In this document: positions 11,250 to 21,994 of the stretch, in pieces | Layout of the letters: every line of letters begins with the position of its first letter | Position numbering within the stretch: the stretch's first letter is position 1 | From: Glandiceps talaboti | Lineage: Eukaryota; Hemichordata; Enteropneusta; Spengelidae | Assembly (NCBI RefSeq): GCF_964340395.1 | Contig: NC_135555.1 | Span: 27,864,725 to 27,928,724, forward strand | Direction: 5' to 3' | Length of the DNA: 64,000 nucleotides | Program-made: the position numbers and the translations under genes | The notes under the pieces: generated by a model | Told to the model about the DNA's origin: nothing | What the model saw: the letters and a program-made list of their open reading frames with translations, nothing else | Databases searched by the model: none

Positions 11250-12240
11250 TCAAAATATTTTAAAATCTATAAGAATCATACGTTTCAAAGTTATTGTTTT
11301 GATATCTAGAAACTTTAAGTCTTGTTTTATTTCATATAACACTTCATTTTCTTTTAACTCTTGTGATATTTTAGATAACACTTTATTTTCTGTAAAAGTA
11401 ACATTGATATGTTCTTTCTCAATATGAATTTCAATAGTTAATAATGTATGTTGTTGACATGATATTGAAAGTCCATTCAAAAGAGTATCATATACACTCT
11501 CAGTATTTAATTTAATACATTTGATAACAGTGGTACCACTGGTTACTTTCTTTATATCTTCCGTCATTGCTTCATTAGCAGTAAACAATTTTAATTTAGC
11601 CTCGTTGTCAGGTTTCAAACCCAATATTTTAAACTGTGTGTCATAAAATAACTTAACATCTCCTTCTTGAACGTTATAACTACAATACCATTCCCCTGAA
11701 TGTAAAATTCAACGAAAAGTATTATTTTCTTTCACTATTGTTTTTGTAGTATCTATTTGTAAATGTAACTTGGGGTTCAGAAGGTCTAGTCTAGAGTCTG
11801 CTTCCGGTAATTAGTGTCTGACATCAGCTAAACTAAATGTCTTATTATTACCATTATAAACCAACACATAAGAAATTCGGTCAGTTAAACCATAGTCAAT
11901 AGTTAATGGCTTTTCAAGCAATTCAATACAATCTCGTTGTAAATCAAAAGTATAGAACTTGTTATCTCTGTTGCTATACGCAAAACCAAATGGTATATGA
12001 TGTTTTGTTGCTCTATATTCTTCGATTGTCTCATCTATGTCATTTAGGTCTACTAAATTGTTGGTATGCTCATGTGATTGAAGTGCTGCTGGTTCTAAAC
12101 TAAATGATTTAATACTATATTTCCATTTTAAGTCTTTATTATTATGTCCAGTTAAATAAGGCGCGGGTGTGTAAACATCTTTGAGATCAGAAAGTGAATA
12201 TCATTGTGGTGTCATACCTAGTCCAAAATTTGATGGCATA
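11250..12240 (-). pseudogene. Polinton protein of unknown function (remnant)
   Basis: Homologue of the gene at 40741-41521. The start (12240) reads MPSNFGLGMTPQ, followed by scattered frames with YRATKHHIPFGFAYSNRDNKF and, at 11624-11250, an open 124-codon stretch (EDIKKVTSGTTVIKCIKLNTE to LKFLDIKTITLKR). Several stops lie in between. A middle segment present here (about 11860-11700) is absent from the other copy, which shows that the other copy has an internal deletion. No known domain was recognised. Confidence 0.65.
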
Positions 12241-12286
12241 ATTTATAAATATATATATATACATGTATATGTATATTATAAAAGAA

Positions 12287-12952
12287 ATGAAGTTGTATAT
12301 AAACAAAGAATCTAATGATATTACTACCAGTTTTACAGATTAACACTTACTGGTTATAGACAGATACGACTGTTGGAGTGTAAACTGTATAATTCCTGGT
12401 ATAATATTATGAAAGAAAACAATGAAATTGCTTTTACTGTTAACAACAAAATGTCAGTTAAAAGAATAGAACCGGGCAATTACAATGTAGAAACATTAAC
12501 ACAAGCGACTGCTAGAATGAAATTAATTAATTTTAAGAGAATTTTGCCAACAGGAAAAACACAGATGGTGCTCGATAATAATGTTAAAATAGACTTTTCA
12601 AAGCCTAAAAATTTCGCAAAAATACTTGGTTTTGAAGAGAGAATATGATACATCAAGTATTAGTACATACAAAACAGACTTTCTTCTTGTGACTGAATAT
12701 GTAGTCTACTGTGATATTATAGATACACCTACTAATTACATTAATGGGAAAAGGTCTAATTATTTACAAGTTTTAACACTACAGGACCGGGGTGAAATAG
12801 GAAAAGCTGTCACTTATTCATTTCCTGCTAATGTTCCGGTGCCAATCAAGAAAATGGATATAACTAGTCTTCAAATTTGGATAACTAATCAAAATAAAGA
12901 ACTGAGAGATTTTAATGGCTATACAATTTCATATCATCTCGAGCTTACATAA
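12287..12952 (+). pseudogene. Candidate minor capsid (penton-like) protein, frameshifted
   Basis: This is the only gene on the strand opposite to the rest of Polinton A, as its homologue at 39994-40659 is in Polinton B. The start is at 12287 (MKLYI). There is a frameshift near 12340, an open frame 12373-12648, and a second frameshift to 12626-12952. The C-terminal signature (DIIDTPTNYINGKRSNYLQ, then LQIWITNQNKELRDFNG) is the conserved tail of the protein that animal Polintons carry as a putative penton or minor capsid subunit. The capsid role is inferred from family membership. Confidence 0.65.
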
Positions 12953-13039
12953 ATCAACTTAAATTAACGTGGCCATATGCTAATGTGTTATGACAATCAA
13001 GGACATAACGTTTATCATTGAAGCAACTCAAAGACGTTT

Positions 13040-14180
13040 TATTGATTGTGTAACTACCGATCTGGTGATTCATTGATCATATAGTATTTATGGAATGTTT
13101 TATCTGTAAATTTTCAAAAAGTACTGTCTTATATTCTTCATGAGTCATATTCTTTTTTATGACTGACCTTTTTATCCCTTTGGCTTTACGTGTGGAAGCA
13201 GACTCTGTTATGTAAGAGTACATTTTAATTCGAAGTCCAATAAACTCAGTAATCGGTACACCTGCACACTCGTCTTTAAATTTACCAATTACTTTCTTGT
13301 TATAATCAAAGTAGTATGGACTCTTTGGTGAGTAGTCACTGTTGTCAAAAAGGTCTTTGTCTTTGTAAAAACTTTATAAGAGTCACTGGCTTGAATTTCA
13401 TACATTAATGAGTCTGTATCTGTGAATAACAATTTAGCTCGTGGTCCATACTTTTCTTTTATATAGTTGTAATGAAAGTTGTACATTAAAGTTTTAGACA
13501 GATCAAGAATGCTCATCCCAACATATAAGGGTTGATTTAGGGTTAATCGTTCTTTTTTGTTTTCTACTGCTCCTAGACCTTCAGTTATAATTCTTTGTAT
13601 AACAAACGTTGGTTTGGATACTAATTTCTTAATGTGTTTTTCTGTTGTGCATAATTTTATACTACGATGTTTACGTACATTCATCATGGTACGTCCAAAA
13701 ACAGAGTTATTCATTAATTTGAAGAAATCTTTTTCGAATGCATTTCTTGCTTTCTTTCTTTTTTCTGTGTTAAATAAGATGTACTGCGACATCCATTTTG
13801 ATTGGTTGAACTCAATAGCTTTGTGAATTTTGGTGACTTTTAAACCAAGTGATAAATATTGTTTTAAGTTTTGAACATGAAGTATATAATTCTTTTTTGA
13901 TCTCAGAGTTGTGGTTAATTTCTCTATATTTCCACATTTTATATTAAAGCGGTCGCGTATGTTTTTATTATGTGGGGATAACATTTCAACATTTCTTCAT
14001 TTCTTCATAGTCTCTCAGGTGCTAAAGGATAGTCATTGTGAAGATTGTGCAACTCATTAGGATATTCAAGATCAACTTCAAGGATTAATACATGGTCACT
14101 CTCGTTGGTGTACTTGCTTATATTGAGTGAATCTAGGTCAACCCATTTAAATCCATGTGTTGGTAAAAATTGAGTCATTG
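13040..14180 (-). pseudogene. Polinton A DNA polymerase B, C-terminal part
   Basis: The palm and thumb region of the protein-primed polymerase. Motif B (KLMNNSVFGRTM) is near 13725 and motif C (FTDTDSLMYEI) near 13420, both in an open frame 13289-13984. The segment 14005-14180 encodes the part just after motif A and ends in a stop (after PLAPERL) followed by a frame change. The continuation towards the N-terminus is displaced to 18526 by the LINE inserted at 14181-18525. Further frameshifts lie near 13370 and below 13289. Confidence 0.88.
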
Positions 14181-14538
14181 AATTGAATTGAATTGAATTG
14201 AAATTTATTCCACCAGAAGAGAAAAATATATACACAAACTCTGAAAGCAACGGATAAAACATTTCTGGTGAGGGCCATGGAAATAGTTCGTAGGAACTAA
14301 TCAATGTCCATGGACCGTACATGTAGATAATAAATACAAATTTGGGCTGGTACGAGTTTCACAATAACAACAAAAATACAATTCTTAGTAAATAAGGAGA
14401 AGTGTTGGTGGCAAAATTAAATGGAAGCTTATAAACGTAACGGAAAAAAATAGTAAAATAAGAACAGGTAACAAGCACAAGTTCTAATATACAGAAATAA
14501 AATTACAGTGGCAAATTGAAAGAGACAACAGATAAAGG

Positions 14539-17364
14539 TTATTCCCTCAGAAGATACTGCTTTAAGTTTTTCTTAAAATTATGTCTATTGTTTATCGTTC
14601 TTACAGACATAGGCACAGAGTTCCAGGTTTTAATAGATGCGTACTTGAAGTTGTGTTGACTAATTGAGAGGTTAACCTTAGGGATTGGAAAGTTACCACT
14701 GTTGTTAGCACTGGTTGGATAGCTATGGGACAACTGGTATGTGATGTAATGGTCAAGAGTGTGTGTAAAGCGGTTATGGTTTAGATCGTAGATGAACATG
14801 CAAGTCTGAAGTTTACAAAGTTTATAGATGTCAAGAATATTAAGTTGGTTAAAGAGAGGAGTAGAGTGTGCATGGTAGTCAGAGAAGGTTATGAGACGAA
14901 CTATTTTCTTTTGTAGACGGTAAAGTGGGTCAAGGGCTGTTGGATAAGTGTTTCCCCAGATTTCAACACAATAACTAAGGTGGGGGAGAATTAGACTATT
15001 ATAGAGGAGGATGAGGACAGATTTAGGAACATAGTGCCGAATGCGTGAAATTATGCCAACTTTCGGGCTGATTGTGTTCCTCACTTTTTCAATATGTGAC
15101 TTCCAAGTAAGGGAGGGGTCGATTGCTACGCCTAGGTATGTGGCTGACAACACTCCCTTCACGGGTGTATTGCCAATACAAAGACGTCCTTCCAAATGGG
15201 TGGATTTTTGGGGCGTTTTTATGACCATATAGTTTGTTTTTTCGATGTTAATTGTAAGTTTGTTTGCATTGCACCAGAGGTTGACTTTGTCAAGAGGTTT
15301 ACTGAGAAGAGAAAGGTTAATATGGGTGGATGTCATGTATTTGAAAAGATTAGTATCGTCAGCAAATAGTCGAATGTTGAAAGCATCAGTAGATTTGTTA
15401 ATATCGTTAATATAAATCAAGAAAAGGATAGGTCCCAAGATAGATCCTTGCGGTACGCCACATTTGATCTGTCTTGGGTTTGAAGTGAAGCCGTTGATAT
15501 TAACAACCTGTTGACGATTTTCCAGATAGCTTTGGAACCAGCGGAGAGGTACACCTCTGATTCCATAGTAAGAAAGTTTTTTGAGTAGAATTTGGTGGTC
15601 AATAGTATCAAAAGCCTTTTTAAGGTCAATAAAGATGCCAAATGTAATTAGACCGTTGTCCATTTTGTCTGTAATGTCTGAAACCAAATCAGCTAAAGCA
15701 AGTTTTGTACTATATTTTTTTCGAAATCCATATTGGGTATTTATAATAATATTAAATTTGTCGAGGAAAGTGGTTAGCTGGTCATGTACAATTGATTCGA
15801 AAACCTTACTGAGTATCGGTAGAATAGAAATGGGCCTATAGTTACTGGCTTCAAGCACTGAGCCTTTCTTGTAGATTGGTGATATTTTTGCAAATTTGAG
15901 TGGGTCTGGAAATATGCCTTCAGTGAGAGAACAGTTAATAATGTGGGTTAGTGGACGAGAAATGTAATGAACAGAATCAATGATGAGTTTAGGATGAATA
16001 TGATCGTGTCCCATAGCTTTCCGGGGATCTAAGCGACTGATTTCCTTGGCAACATCGTTTTCATTAACTGGACGAAAAAAGATTGAATTGGGGTAATTGT
16101 CAGTAAGGTAACTATCAAAACTTTCGGGAGAATTTATATTTGCTGCAAGATTAGGTCCAATATTTGAAAAGAAGTCATTAAAAGTTTCAGCTATGTCACT
16201 GCTTTCTGTCAAGAGTACATCAGTATGGTCACAGGCTTTTATTTGTTTTGGGGATGACAAGTTTTTGCTATTTTTGTTTAAAATCTCGTTAATTGTTTTC
16301 CAAATTTTGTTTGTGTTTCCTGTATTGGACAGAAACTTAATGTGGTAATAGTGCCTTTTCGCTGATTTGAGAAGTTTTGTCAGTATGTTACGATATAATT
16401 TGTATTTGTTCCTGATATCGCTATTATTGGGTGATTTCTTTACTTTTGAGAATAATTTGTGTTTAGTCCTGGTCGAAATTAGCAAGCCCTTTGATAGCCA
16501 TGGCTTGCGAAATCCAGAACCTTTAATGTTAAAGTGCTTAATTGGGGCGTGTTTCGAGGAAAGTTGATAGAATATATTACAGAAAGCAGTGTAAGCATTA
16601 TTTGGGTCAGAGCAGTCAAAAACTGGTTGCCAGGAAATGTTGCTGAGATCAGACAGAAATGCCTCACAATTATACTTTGAAAAATCACATTTGAAGAAGG
16701 TTGAATTAGCGTTAAATACATACTCAAAATGATTGATTTTTGCGAAAACTGGGAAGTGGTCGGTGATATCAGTGTCAATACTCCCACAATCAATTAAATA
16801 ATCTGTGATATTAGTTATTACGTGGTCAATAATTGTTTCTGTAGTGGTGGCGATTCTAGTTGGGGTGTTGATTGTCTGTACAAAATTATAACTATTTAAG
16901 AGGGCATTATACTCAGTATTTATGGAGGAATTCTGGTTGACGTCTATGTTGAAGTCTCCTAAAATTATACAATTTTTATTCCTTGAAGACATGTAGTCCA
17001 GGCAGTTTTCCAAGCTCGTAAAAAATTCATGCACTGAGGTATTAGGCCTCCTGTATATTACGCCAACTACCAATTTCTTTTTGTCTATATACATCTCTAC
17101 AAATACTGATTCGGAGTGTGCAATTTGAAAGGTGTTAATTTGGGAGAATGACAATGAACTGTGAATATATAAAGCTGCTCCTCCACCTTGGGAATGCTCA
17201 CGATTGCAGGTGATAATTTTGTAAGACGGGAGATTGAATAATGAGCATTCAGTATTATTATGTAACCACGTCTCAGTTAACGCAATGACAGGGAAATTGG
17301 TCTGTAGACTATTTAAGAATGAAACTAACTCATCAAAATGTTTTCCTAGCGATCTGATATTCAA
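14539..17364 (-). CDS. LINE ORF2: endonuclease-reverse transcriptase, 941 codons open
   Basis: Copies the element RNA at a nicked target site. The N-terminal exonuclease/endonuclease/phosphatase domain (about residues 1-220) shows NIRSL, TETWL, GGGAALYI, GDFNID and TDHFPVF. The reverse transcriptase (about 430-720) shows PIYKKG, NYRPISILP, the motif A region FIDLKKAFDTIDH, GVPQGSILGP and the catalytic RLFADDTNLF. The C-terminal part (to residue 941) has the usual thumb and connection region ending NFKKNLKQYLLRE. There is no internal stop. The first codon used here is TTG within FHLNIRSL; no good ATG lies just upstream and an A8 homopolymer (17376-17383) precedes it, so the true start is uncertain. 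A recent, possibly functional copy. Confidence 0.88.
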   Translation of the reverse strand: MNIRSLGKHFDELVSFLNSLQTNFPVIALTETWLHNNTECSLFNLPSYKIITCNREHSQGGGAALYIHSSLSFSQINTFQIAHSESVFVEMYIDKKKLVVGVIYRRPNTSVHEFFTSLENCLDYMSSRNKNCIILGDFNIDVNQNSSINTEYNALLNSYNFVQTINTPTRIATTTETIIDHVITNITDYLIDCGSIDTDITDHFPVFAKINHFEYVFNANSTFFKCDFSKYNCEAFLSDLSNISWQPVFDCSDPNNAYTAFCNIFYQLSSKHAPIKHFNIKGSGFRKPWLSKGLLISTRTKHKLFSKVKKSPNNSDIRNKYKLYRNILTKLLKSAKRHYYHIKFLSNTGNTNKIWKTINEILNKNSKNLSSPKQIKACDHTDVLLTESSDIAETFNDFFSNIGPNLAANINSPESFDSYLTDNYPNSIFFRPVNENDVAKEISRLDPRKAMGHDHIHPKLIIDSVHYISRPLTHIINCSLTEGIFPDPLKFAKISPIYKKGSVLEASNYRPISILPILSKVFESIVHDQLTTFLDKFNIIINTQYGFRKKYSTKLALADLVSDITDKMDNGLITFGIFIDLKKAFDTIDHQILLKKLSYYGIRGVPLRWFQSYLENRQQVVNINGFTSNPRQIKCGVPQGSILGPILFLIYINDINKSTDAFNIRLFADDTNLFKYMTSTHINLSLLSKPLDKVNLWCNANKLTINIEKTNYMVIKTPQKSTHLEGRLCIGNTPVKGVLSATYLGVAIDPSLTWKSHIEKVRNTISPKVGIISRIRHYVPKSVLILLYNSLILPHLSYCVEIWGNTYPTALDPLYRLQKKIVRLITFSDYHAHSTPLFNQLNILDIYKLCKLQTCMFIYDLNHNRFTHTLDHYITYQLSHSYPTSANNSGNFPIPKVNLSISQHNFKYASIKTWNSVPMSVRTINNRHNFKKNLKQYLLRE

Positions 17365-17538
17365 GTGAAAAGTAGAAAAAAAATTGCCTGTTTACATTTG
17401 TAGAGGTTAAAGAAGTTGTACCTGAGTTAAATTGTTCCAGTGAATATGCTTTACAGTTGTAATTTACAGTTGATGGTTGAGTGTCAATAGAAACCATTAT
17501 TTACAGAAGTCTATTTATGGTATTTACAAATATACAAG

Positions 17539-18423
17539 TTAATGAGCATACTGCAGACGTTCAATGTCGTTCACTGATGTTATCCTGATTGCTCTACTTT
17601 CTTCGTTCTTTCTCACCAATATGTTGCCGTTCATGGTCCAAATAAATTTCCATTGTAGAGACTTCTTCTTTTCGTTTGCTTTGTAGAAAAGTTGTTTGTT
17701 GGCGGGGCTCAGGTTCTCGTTGATATATATTCTGGTATCAGTGTGGTTGTCAATGTTCATGTCTCTTGTAGATTTGTTCTTGATGTGTTTTCGGGCAGAA
17801 TATATGTTATTCCGGATGGTTCTTCTGGTAAACTTGACGATTATTGGAGCTGGTCTTGGGTGTGGGTGTGCATGTGTTCTGGACGGTAAACGGTGACTGA
17901 TGTCAATGTCGCTCGTTGAGATGTGGATGCCGGCTGAATTGGCGACTTTTACAACCAGAGAGTCGGTATCTTCGTCAGGCTGCTCTGGGACACCGTGTAT
18001 TTCTAAGTTGTTTCGCCTTGTGTACTGTTGTAGATCCCTCAGTTCTTGTTGTGTTGTGGTTAAGTTGTCGTTTATGGACACTAGTTGTTCTTTCAAGCTT
18101 TTGTTTTCTGCCTCAATGTTTTCCATTCGTTCCTTGTACATATCAAAGAAAGTACTAATATATTCGACGGATGCCTGTAGGTCATTAAGCTTCCTTTCTA
18201 CGGTTGGTATTTTTTCAATCTTGTCACTCAGTGATGCTAGCGTTGACAAGATCTGGGAAAACTGGCTTTGTTCTTCTCGGTCGGCCATCTTGTCTTTGTC
18301 TTGGTGCTTACTTGAACTTGAACTTGGAGCTGGGAACCGCTTCGCCTCACATTTCTTGCAAAGGTCAAGGTCTCCTTGGCAAAGACGTACTCCTCGTGAC
18401 TGACCACAATCAATACATTTCAT
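17539..18423 (-). CDS. LINE ORF1: zinc-knuckle/coiled-coil nucleic-acid-binding protein
   Basis: 294 codons from ATG at 18423. The N-terminus has CIDCG and CKKCEAKRF, a small cysteine cluster. Residues about 50-135 form a long heptad-rich coiled coil (LASLSDKIEKI, then ERMENIEAENKSLKEQL). The C-terminal half resembles the RRM/CTD region of LINE ORF1 proteins (YTRRNNLEIHGVPE, then PIIVKFTRR). It would bind the element RNA as a chaperone particle. It lies 174 bp upstream of ORF2 on the same strand, and the frame is fully open. Confidence 0.82.
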   Translation of the reverse strand: MKCIDCGQSRGVRLCQGDLDLCKKCEAKRFPAPSSSSSKHQDKDKMADREEQSQFSQILSTLASLSDKIEKIPTVERKLNDLQASVEYISTFFDMYKERMENIEAENKSLKEQLVSINDNLTTTQQELRDLQQYTRRNNLEIHGVPEQPDEDTDSLVVKVANSAGIHISTSDIDISHRLPSRTHAHPHPRPAPIIVKFTRRTIRNNIYSARKHIKNKSTRDMNIDNHTDTRIYINENLSPANKQLFYKANEKKKSLQWKFIWTMNGNILVRKNEESRAIRITSVNDIERLQYAH

Positions 18424-18525
18424 CTTGCTGTACTTTGGGATGATTTACTGGGCTTACAATGGTAATTTTAGCGATTTTATACGGAGCGTTTTTCAAAAGC
18501 TGTTACTACCCATACGCCCATTGTC

Positions 18526-19606
18526 TCATTGCCCAACCATAGAGATTATTAGCATCTAGATACATGATATACTTCATTTCCTGGGTTGGATCATACTCTT
18601 TCATGTATGGATTGTTTGCCTTTGTGTGACCATTGGATATATAAGAGACACCTCCACGGAGACCTCTTTCTATGAAGAGATGCATATCTGTATCCGTTAT
18701 TAATTCCAGATTAATTTTAGTCATTTTGCATCCCAGGATAACCCAGGAGTGCTGAAATAATGACAGGGATCAAGGTTATAGAATACATTACATGTCTTTC
18801 GGAAATTTTCAAATACGTCAGTTAATAAACGTACATCGGTTTTAAGGTACATATCATGATAATCACCCATTGTTTGCATATCAAAATGCTTCCAAATATT
18901 GTGTGCATGTTCATAGTCTTCATCGGTTATACAAGCGTCATGTAGAATGGAATAGAATGTTTCCTTTAGTGGAAGACTAACGTCATTGAATTTTTTGATG
19001 GAATCCATGTAGTCATAGGGGTATACACCCTTCCTTGTTAGTAGTTTTAGGCTGTCTGGGAATTCCTGTTTTGTGTATTTGAAATCACTTGTGTTACTTA
19101 CTAGTTTTTCTAATCAAGCATTTAGGAAATTTAAGCTATCTATGAAGACTTAGTGCGTACCAACCATTATAGACATGAACTTTTCCATAGAATGTGGGAT
19201 AATATTAATTTTTTCCTTAAAATTTTCAAGGGTTTGAACAATGAAATGACTGTCATACCCTTTTAAATTGTGGAATACGACAGGTATTTTTTTCGTTACT
19301 TGAAAATTGATATTACATGTTTCATGCACTGAACCACAGTATTTACCAGTAATATGGCAATGGTCATGGACTCGAATGTCATTTTCTTCGTATAATGTTT
19401 CACAAATATGGCAGTGTGTTTCATCGTTTTAACTCATACATAAAGGTTTGTTAAAATGTTGCTGTTTTATAGCATTGCAAAAGTTAACTTCTGCTAGCAT
19501 CATTTCCATAAATTTCTTGGCTGCATCTCGTCCTCTATAACACTTTCTTTACAGAATGTATCATCATAACAATAGACAAGTTTATAACCAAAACTACATA
19601 CTTCAT
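18526..19606 (-). pseudogene. Polinton A DNA polymerase B, middle part
   Basis: Continuation of the polymerase. From 19606 down it shows CSFGYKLVYCYDD, a cysteine/histidine cluster (DHCHITGKY near 19350), a second exonuclease-type motif (near 19270), FYSILHDACITDEDYEHAHNIW, and motif A (YLDANNLYGWAM) at about 18560-18530. A frame change follows SWDAK near 18721, and several stops are present near 19100, 19140 and 19430. The segment 18526-18800 appears identical to 38387-38660 in the other Polinton. Confidence 0.88.
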
Positions 19607-19670
19607 GATTTTTAGCACAACTGAACTGAGGTTCAGTAGTGCTATAGGGATCGCCCGGCGTCTGTCTGTC

Positions 19671-19744
<74 letters not shown>

Positions 19745-20964
19745 CAACTTAAACTCAAAAACTACTGAACCGATTGCCATGATATTTGGTGGGTCCATTA
19801 CCTTGGGTGTCTAGTTGGGAAATTGTTCAAATCAAAATGATCGCATCCACAGATGTGTGATTTGGGTCAAAAAATGTGATTTTTGGTCAAAAAACTTAAA
19901 CTCAGAAACTACTGGGCAGATTGGTGCGAAATGTGGTGGGAACATTCTTAAGGGGATGTAAAGTAAGATTTGTCCATGACGGGATGATTCCATCAGTGAT
20001 ATGCAAATTAGGGCTAAAAATGTGTCTTTTTGGTTAAAAATCTATAATTCCAAAACTACTGAGCAGATTGGGCTGAAATTTAATGGGAATGTATCTAGGG
20101 ATGTATGGACAAAGAAATATTAAGCATACCATGATTCCATGAGTGATATGCAAATTAGGTGTAAAAATGTTCATTTTTGGTCAAAAACTTATATCTCAAA
20201 AAGTACTTGGTCACCGAGTCTGAAACTTGGTGAGATGTTTCTGTGTTATTCTTCAAAACATTTGGAGAAAAGTGGCCCTAGCGACCATGACCACGCCCAT
20301 AGCAACAGCCAAACGGTCGTGTATTTCACAAAGATAACAACAGGGATTAATAGACAATTGAATAAACATTCAAAAACTATATGTAATTTTGCCTAACAAC
20401 AAGACCATGCCCATAGCAACAGCCAAATAATCATGTATATTGCAAAGATAACAACAGGAATAGAAAGACAAATGAATAAACATTCAAAAAATGTATGCAA
20501 ATGTGCCTAGCAACAAGACCACGCCCATAGCAACAGCCAAATGATCACATATATTGCAAAGATAACAAAGGGGATTAATAGACAATTGAATAAACAGTCC
20601 AAAAATGTATGTAAATATGCCTAGCAACAAGATCACGCCCATAGCAACAGCCAAATAATCACATATATTGCAAAGATAACAACAGGAATAGAAGACAAAT
20701 GAATAAACATTCAAAAAATGTATGCAAGTGTGCCTAGCAACAAGACCACGCCCATAGCAACAGCCAAATGGTAGCATATATCGTAAAGATAGCAACATGG
20801 TTGGATAAGCAACTGGATAGTCATTCATCAAATGAACACTTATTGTTAGCATGGACTACCATATGGATAAACATTTTTAAAAACTGTACAGTTGTGCTAC
20901 AATGCCATTGGCGGTATTTTTTATCAATTTCAACTGGAAACTTATATGCTAAGTGACACCATCT
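19607..20964. repeat. Dispersed repeat family 1 copy with (TG)n, replacing part of the polymerase gene
   Basis: Begins TTTTTAGCACAACTGAACTGAGGTTCAGTAGTGCTATAGG, a palindrome-containing head. This is followed by a GTCT/TG microsatellite (19659-19740), then units with CTCAAAAACTACTG and GGTGGGAACATT, then about four tandem units of roughly 115 bp (20390-20860) containing CCACGCCCATAGCAACAGCC. About 640 bp of polymerase sequence is missing at the insertion point. Other copies are near 28363-29230, 31266-32460 and 57616-58560; the 115-bp tandem units also occur at 26870-27560. Confidence 0.75.
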
Positions 20965-21771
20965 AAAACATTCATTGTTATTGTCATTGTTTTATATATT
21001 AATGAGGCCTTTCTTTGGATTTTGTAACTCTTTTGGTAATTTAATATATGAGTTACCTTGTAAAGGGTTGTATCTTGCAATATTTACATAAAAATTAAGA
21101 AGTGTTTTTATTTGCCAACCAGATCCTTCACGTAACCATTTGGCAATGTGTTCAATAATTCTTTCGAAACTTGCATTCATTTGTTCCTCTATTTGTTCAG
21201 TATTTATAATTTGTAATGGACTACTATTAAAATAACCATCACTTGTTATCTCCTCCATATCTTTACCACTTTTAACAAATGTTATCTTCCAGGTTAATAT
21301 CGCTTTTATTCCACCTGTATCTTGTAAACTTTGTTCTAAGATTTCCTTTATTAACAATTTATTTTCAGTTAATTGCTTATGAGGTTTATTCTTAGTTATA
21401 TCAATTTCATATGACTTCACGTATCCTTTTAAAGCTCTCTCGAGTTTGTGGTATCTGGGTGGTATAAAAACACCACCTACATGCCGGTAGCCTCTGTTAA
21501 TAAGAGTTTGATATGTATCATTACCTATTTTAACCATACGTTTGGTGATAGGATTCATGATATATTCTTCTGTTAATGGCCGAGGAAGATTATCAGGTAC
21601 CGGCCAATCTAAAATATTATCTTCTCTTGGAGGTGTGGTATTAGGAATGGGTTGTAAAACACCATTCTGTATAAGCTTAAAGTACACACGACCACCAACT
21701 TTTATCATTTGGTTAGTGAGTGGGTTCTGAATCTTATCCATGTTATATGAATAAGATATATTTTTATCCAT
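20965..21771 (-). pseudogene. Polinton A DNA polymerase B, N-terminal part
   Basis: An open frame of 259 codons (20992-21771) matching the N-terminus of the polymerase at 35428. It holds one copy of the motif NPLTNQMIKVGGRVYFKL and a second, diverged copy NPITKRMVKIGNDTY; the other Polinton has an extra tandem copy. Next comes the conserved region IAKWLREGSGWQIKTLLNFYVN. The frame stops where the family 1 repeat begins. A start is available at 21771 or at the internal Met of MDKIQNP. Confidence 0.85.
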
Positions 21772-21825
21772 ATTTATATGATATTAATTTGTTCAATTGG
21801 TATTTCACAACTTAGAACTTTTCTT

Positions 21826-21990
21826 TTTATGTCTATACAATGTAAAATAACTACCTAATTCTAAACCACATTCACAGAAATATCTCTTGGGTTCTTTAAT
21901 GCAAGGTGTTCCTCTGTTAAGATGTTTCTTTAAATGACACTCATATTTATATGCAAACCCACATTTATCACATGTGAACTCGGCAAAATA
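21826..21990 (-). pseudogene. Polinton A zinc-finger protein, 3' half
   Basis: Minus-strand sequence reads as a C2HC-type finger (CDKCGFAYKYECHLKKHLNRGTPC) followed by CECG and YRHKKK. It matches the second half of 34921-35268. The 5' half is at 26327-26501, separated by the TIR element at 21995-26322. A one-base loss in a T run near 21985 also shifts the frame. Confidence 0.8.
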
Positions 21991-21994
21991 TGAT

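Larger units (their letters stand above)
14181..18525 (-). mobile_element. 4.3-kb non-LTR retrotransposon (LINE) inserted in Polinton A polymerase gene
   Basis: A LINE on the minus strand with an ORF1 (17539-18423) and an ORF2 (14539-17364). Its 3' end carries a short pentamer tail (TGAAT/ATTGA units, 14181-14200) rather than poly-A. The target duplication TCATTG is present at 14175-14180 and 18526-18531, and removing the LINE restores the polymerase sequence. A short 5' leader (18424-18525) precedes ORF1. Domain order (cysteine-rich coiled-coil ORF1; apurinic endonuclease plus reverse transcriptase ORF2) and the simple-repeat tail suggest the CR1/L2 group; the clade was not tested. Confidence 0.9.

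Noticed and set aside
17692-18443. Plus-strand ORFs of 65 to 167 codons opposite LINE ORF1
   Set aside because: Antisense shadows of the coiled-coil ORF1; no domain and poor composition.
19535-19814. His-Thr or Val-Cys repeat ORFs
   Set aside because: Translations of a (TG)n microsatellite; the same applies to 31222-31555 and to the Tyr-Ile run upstream of 48411.
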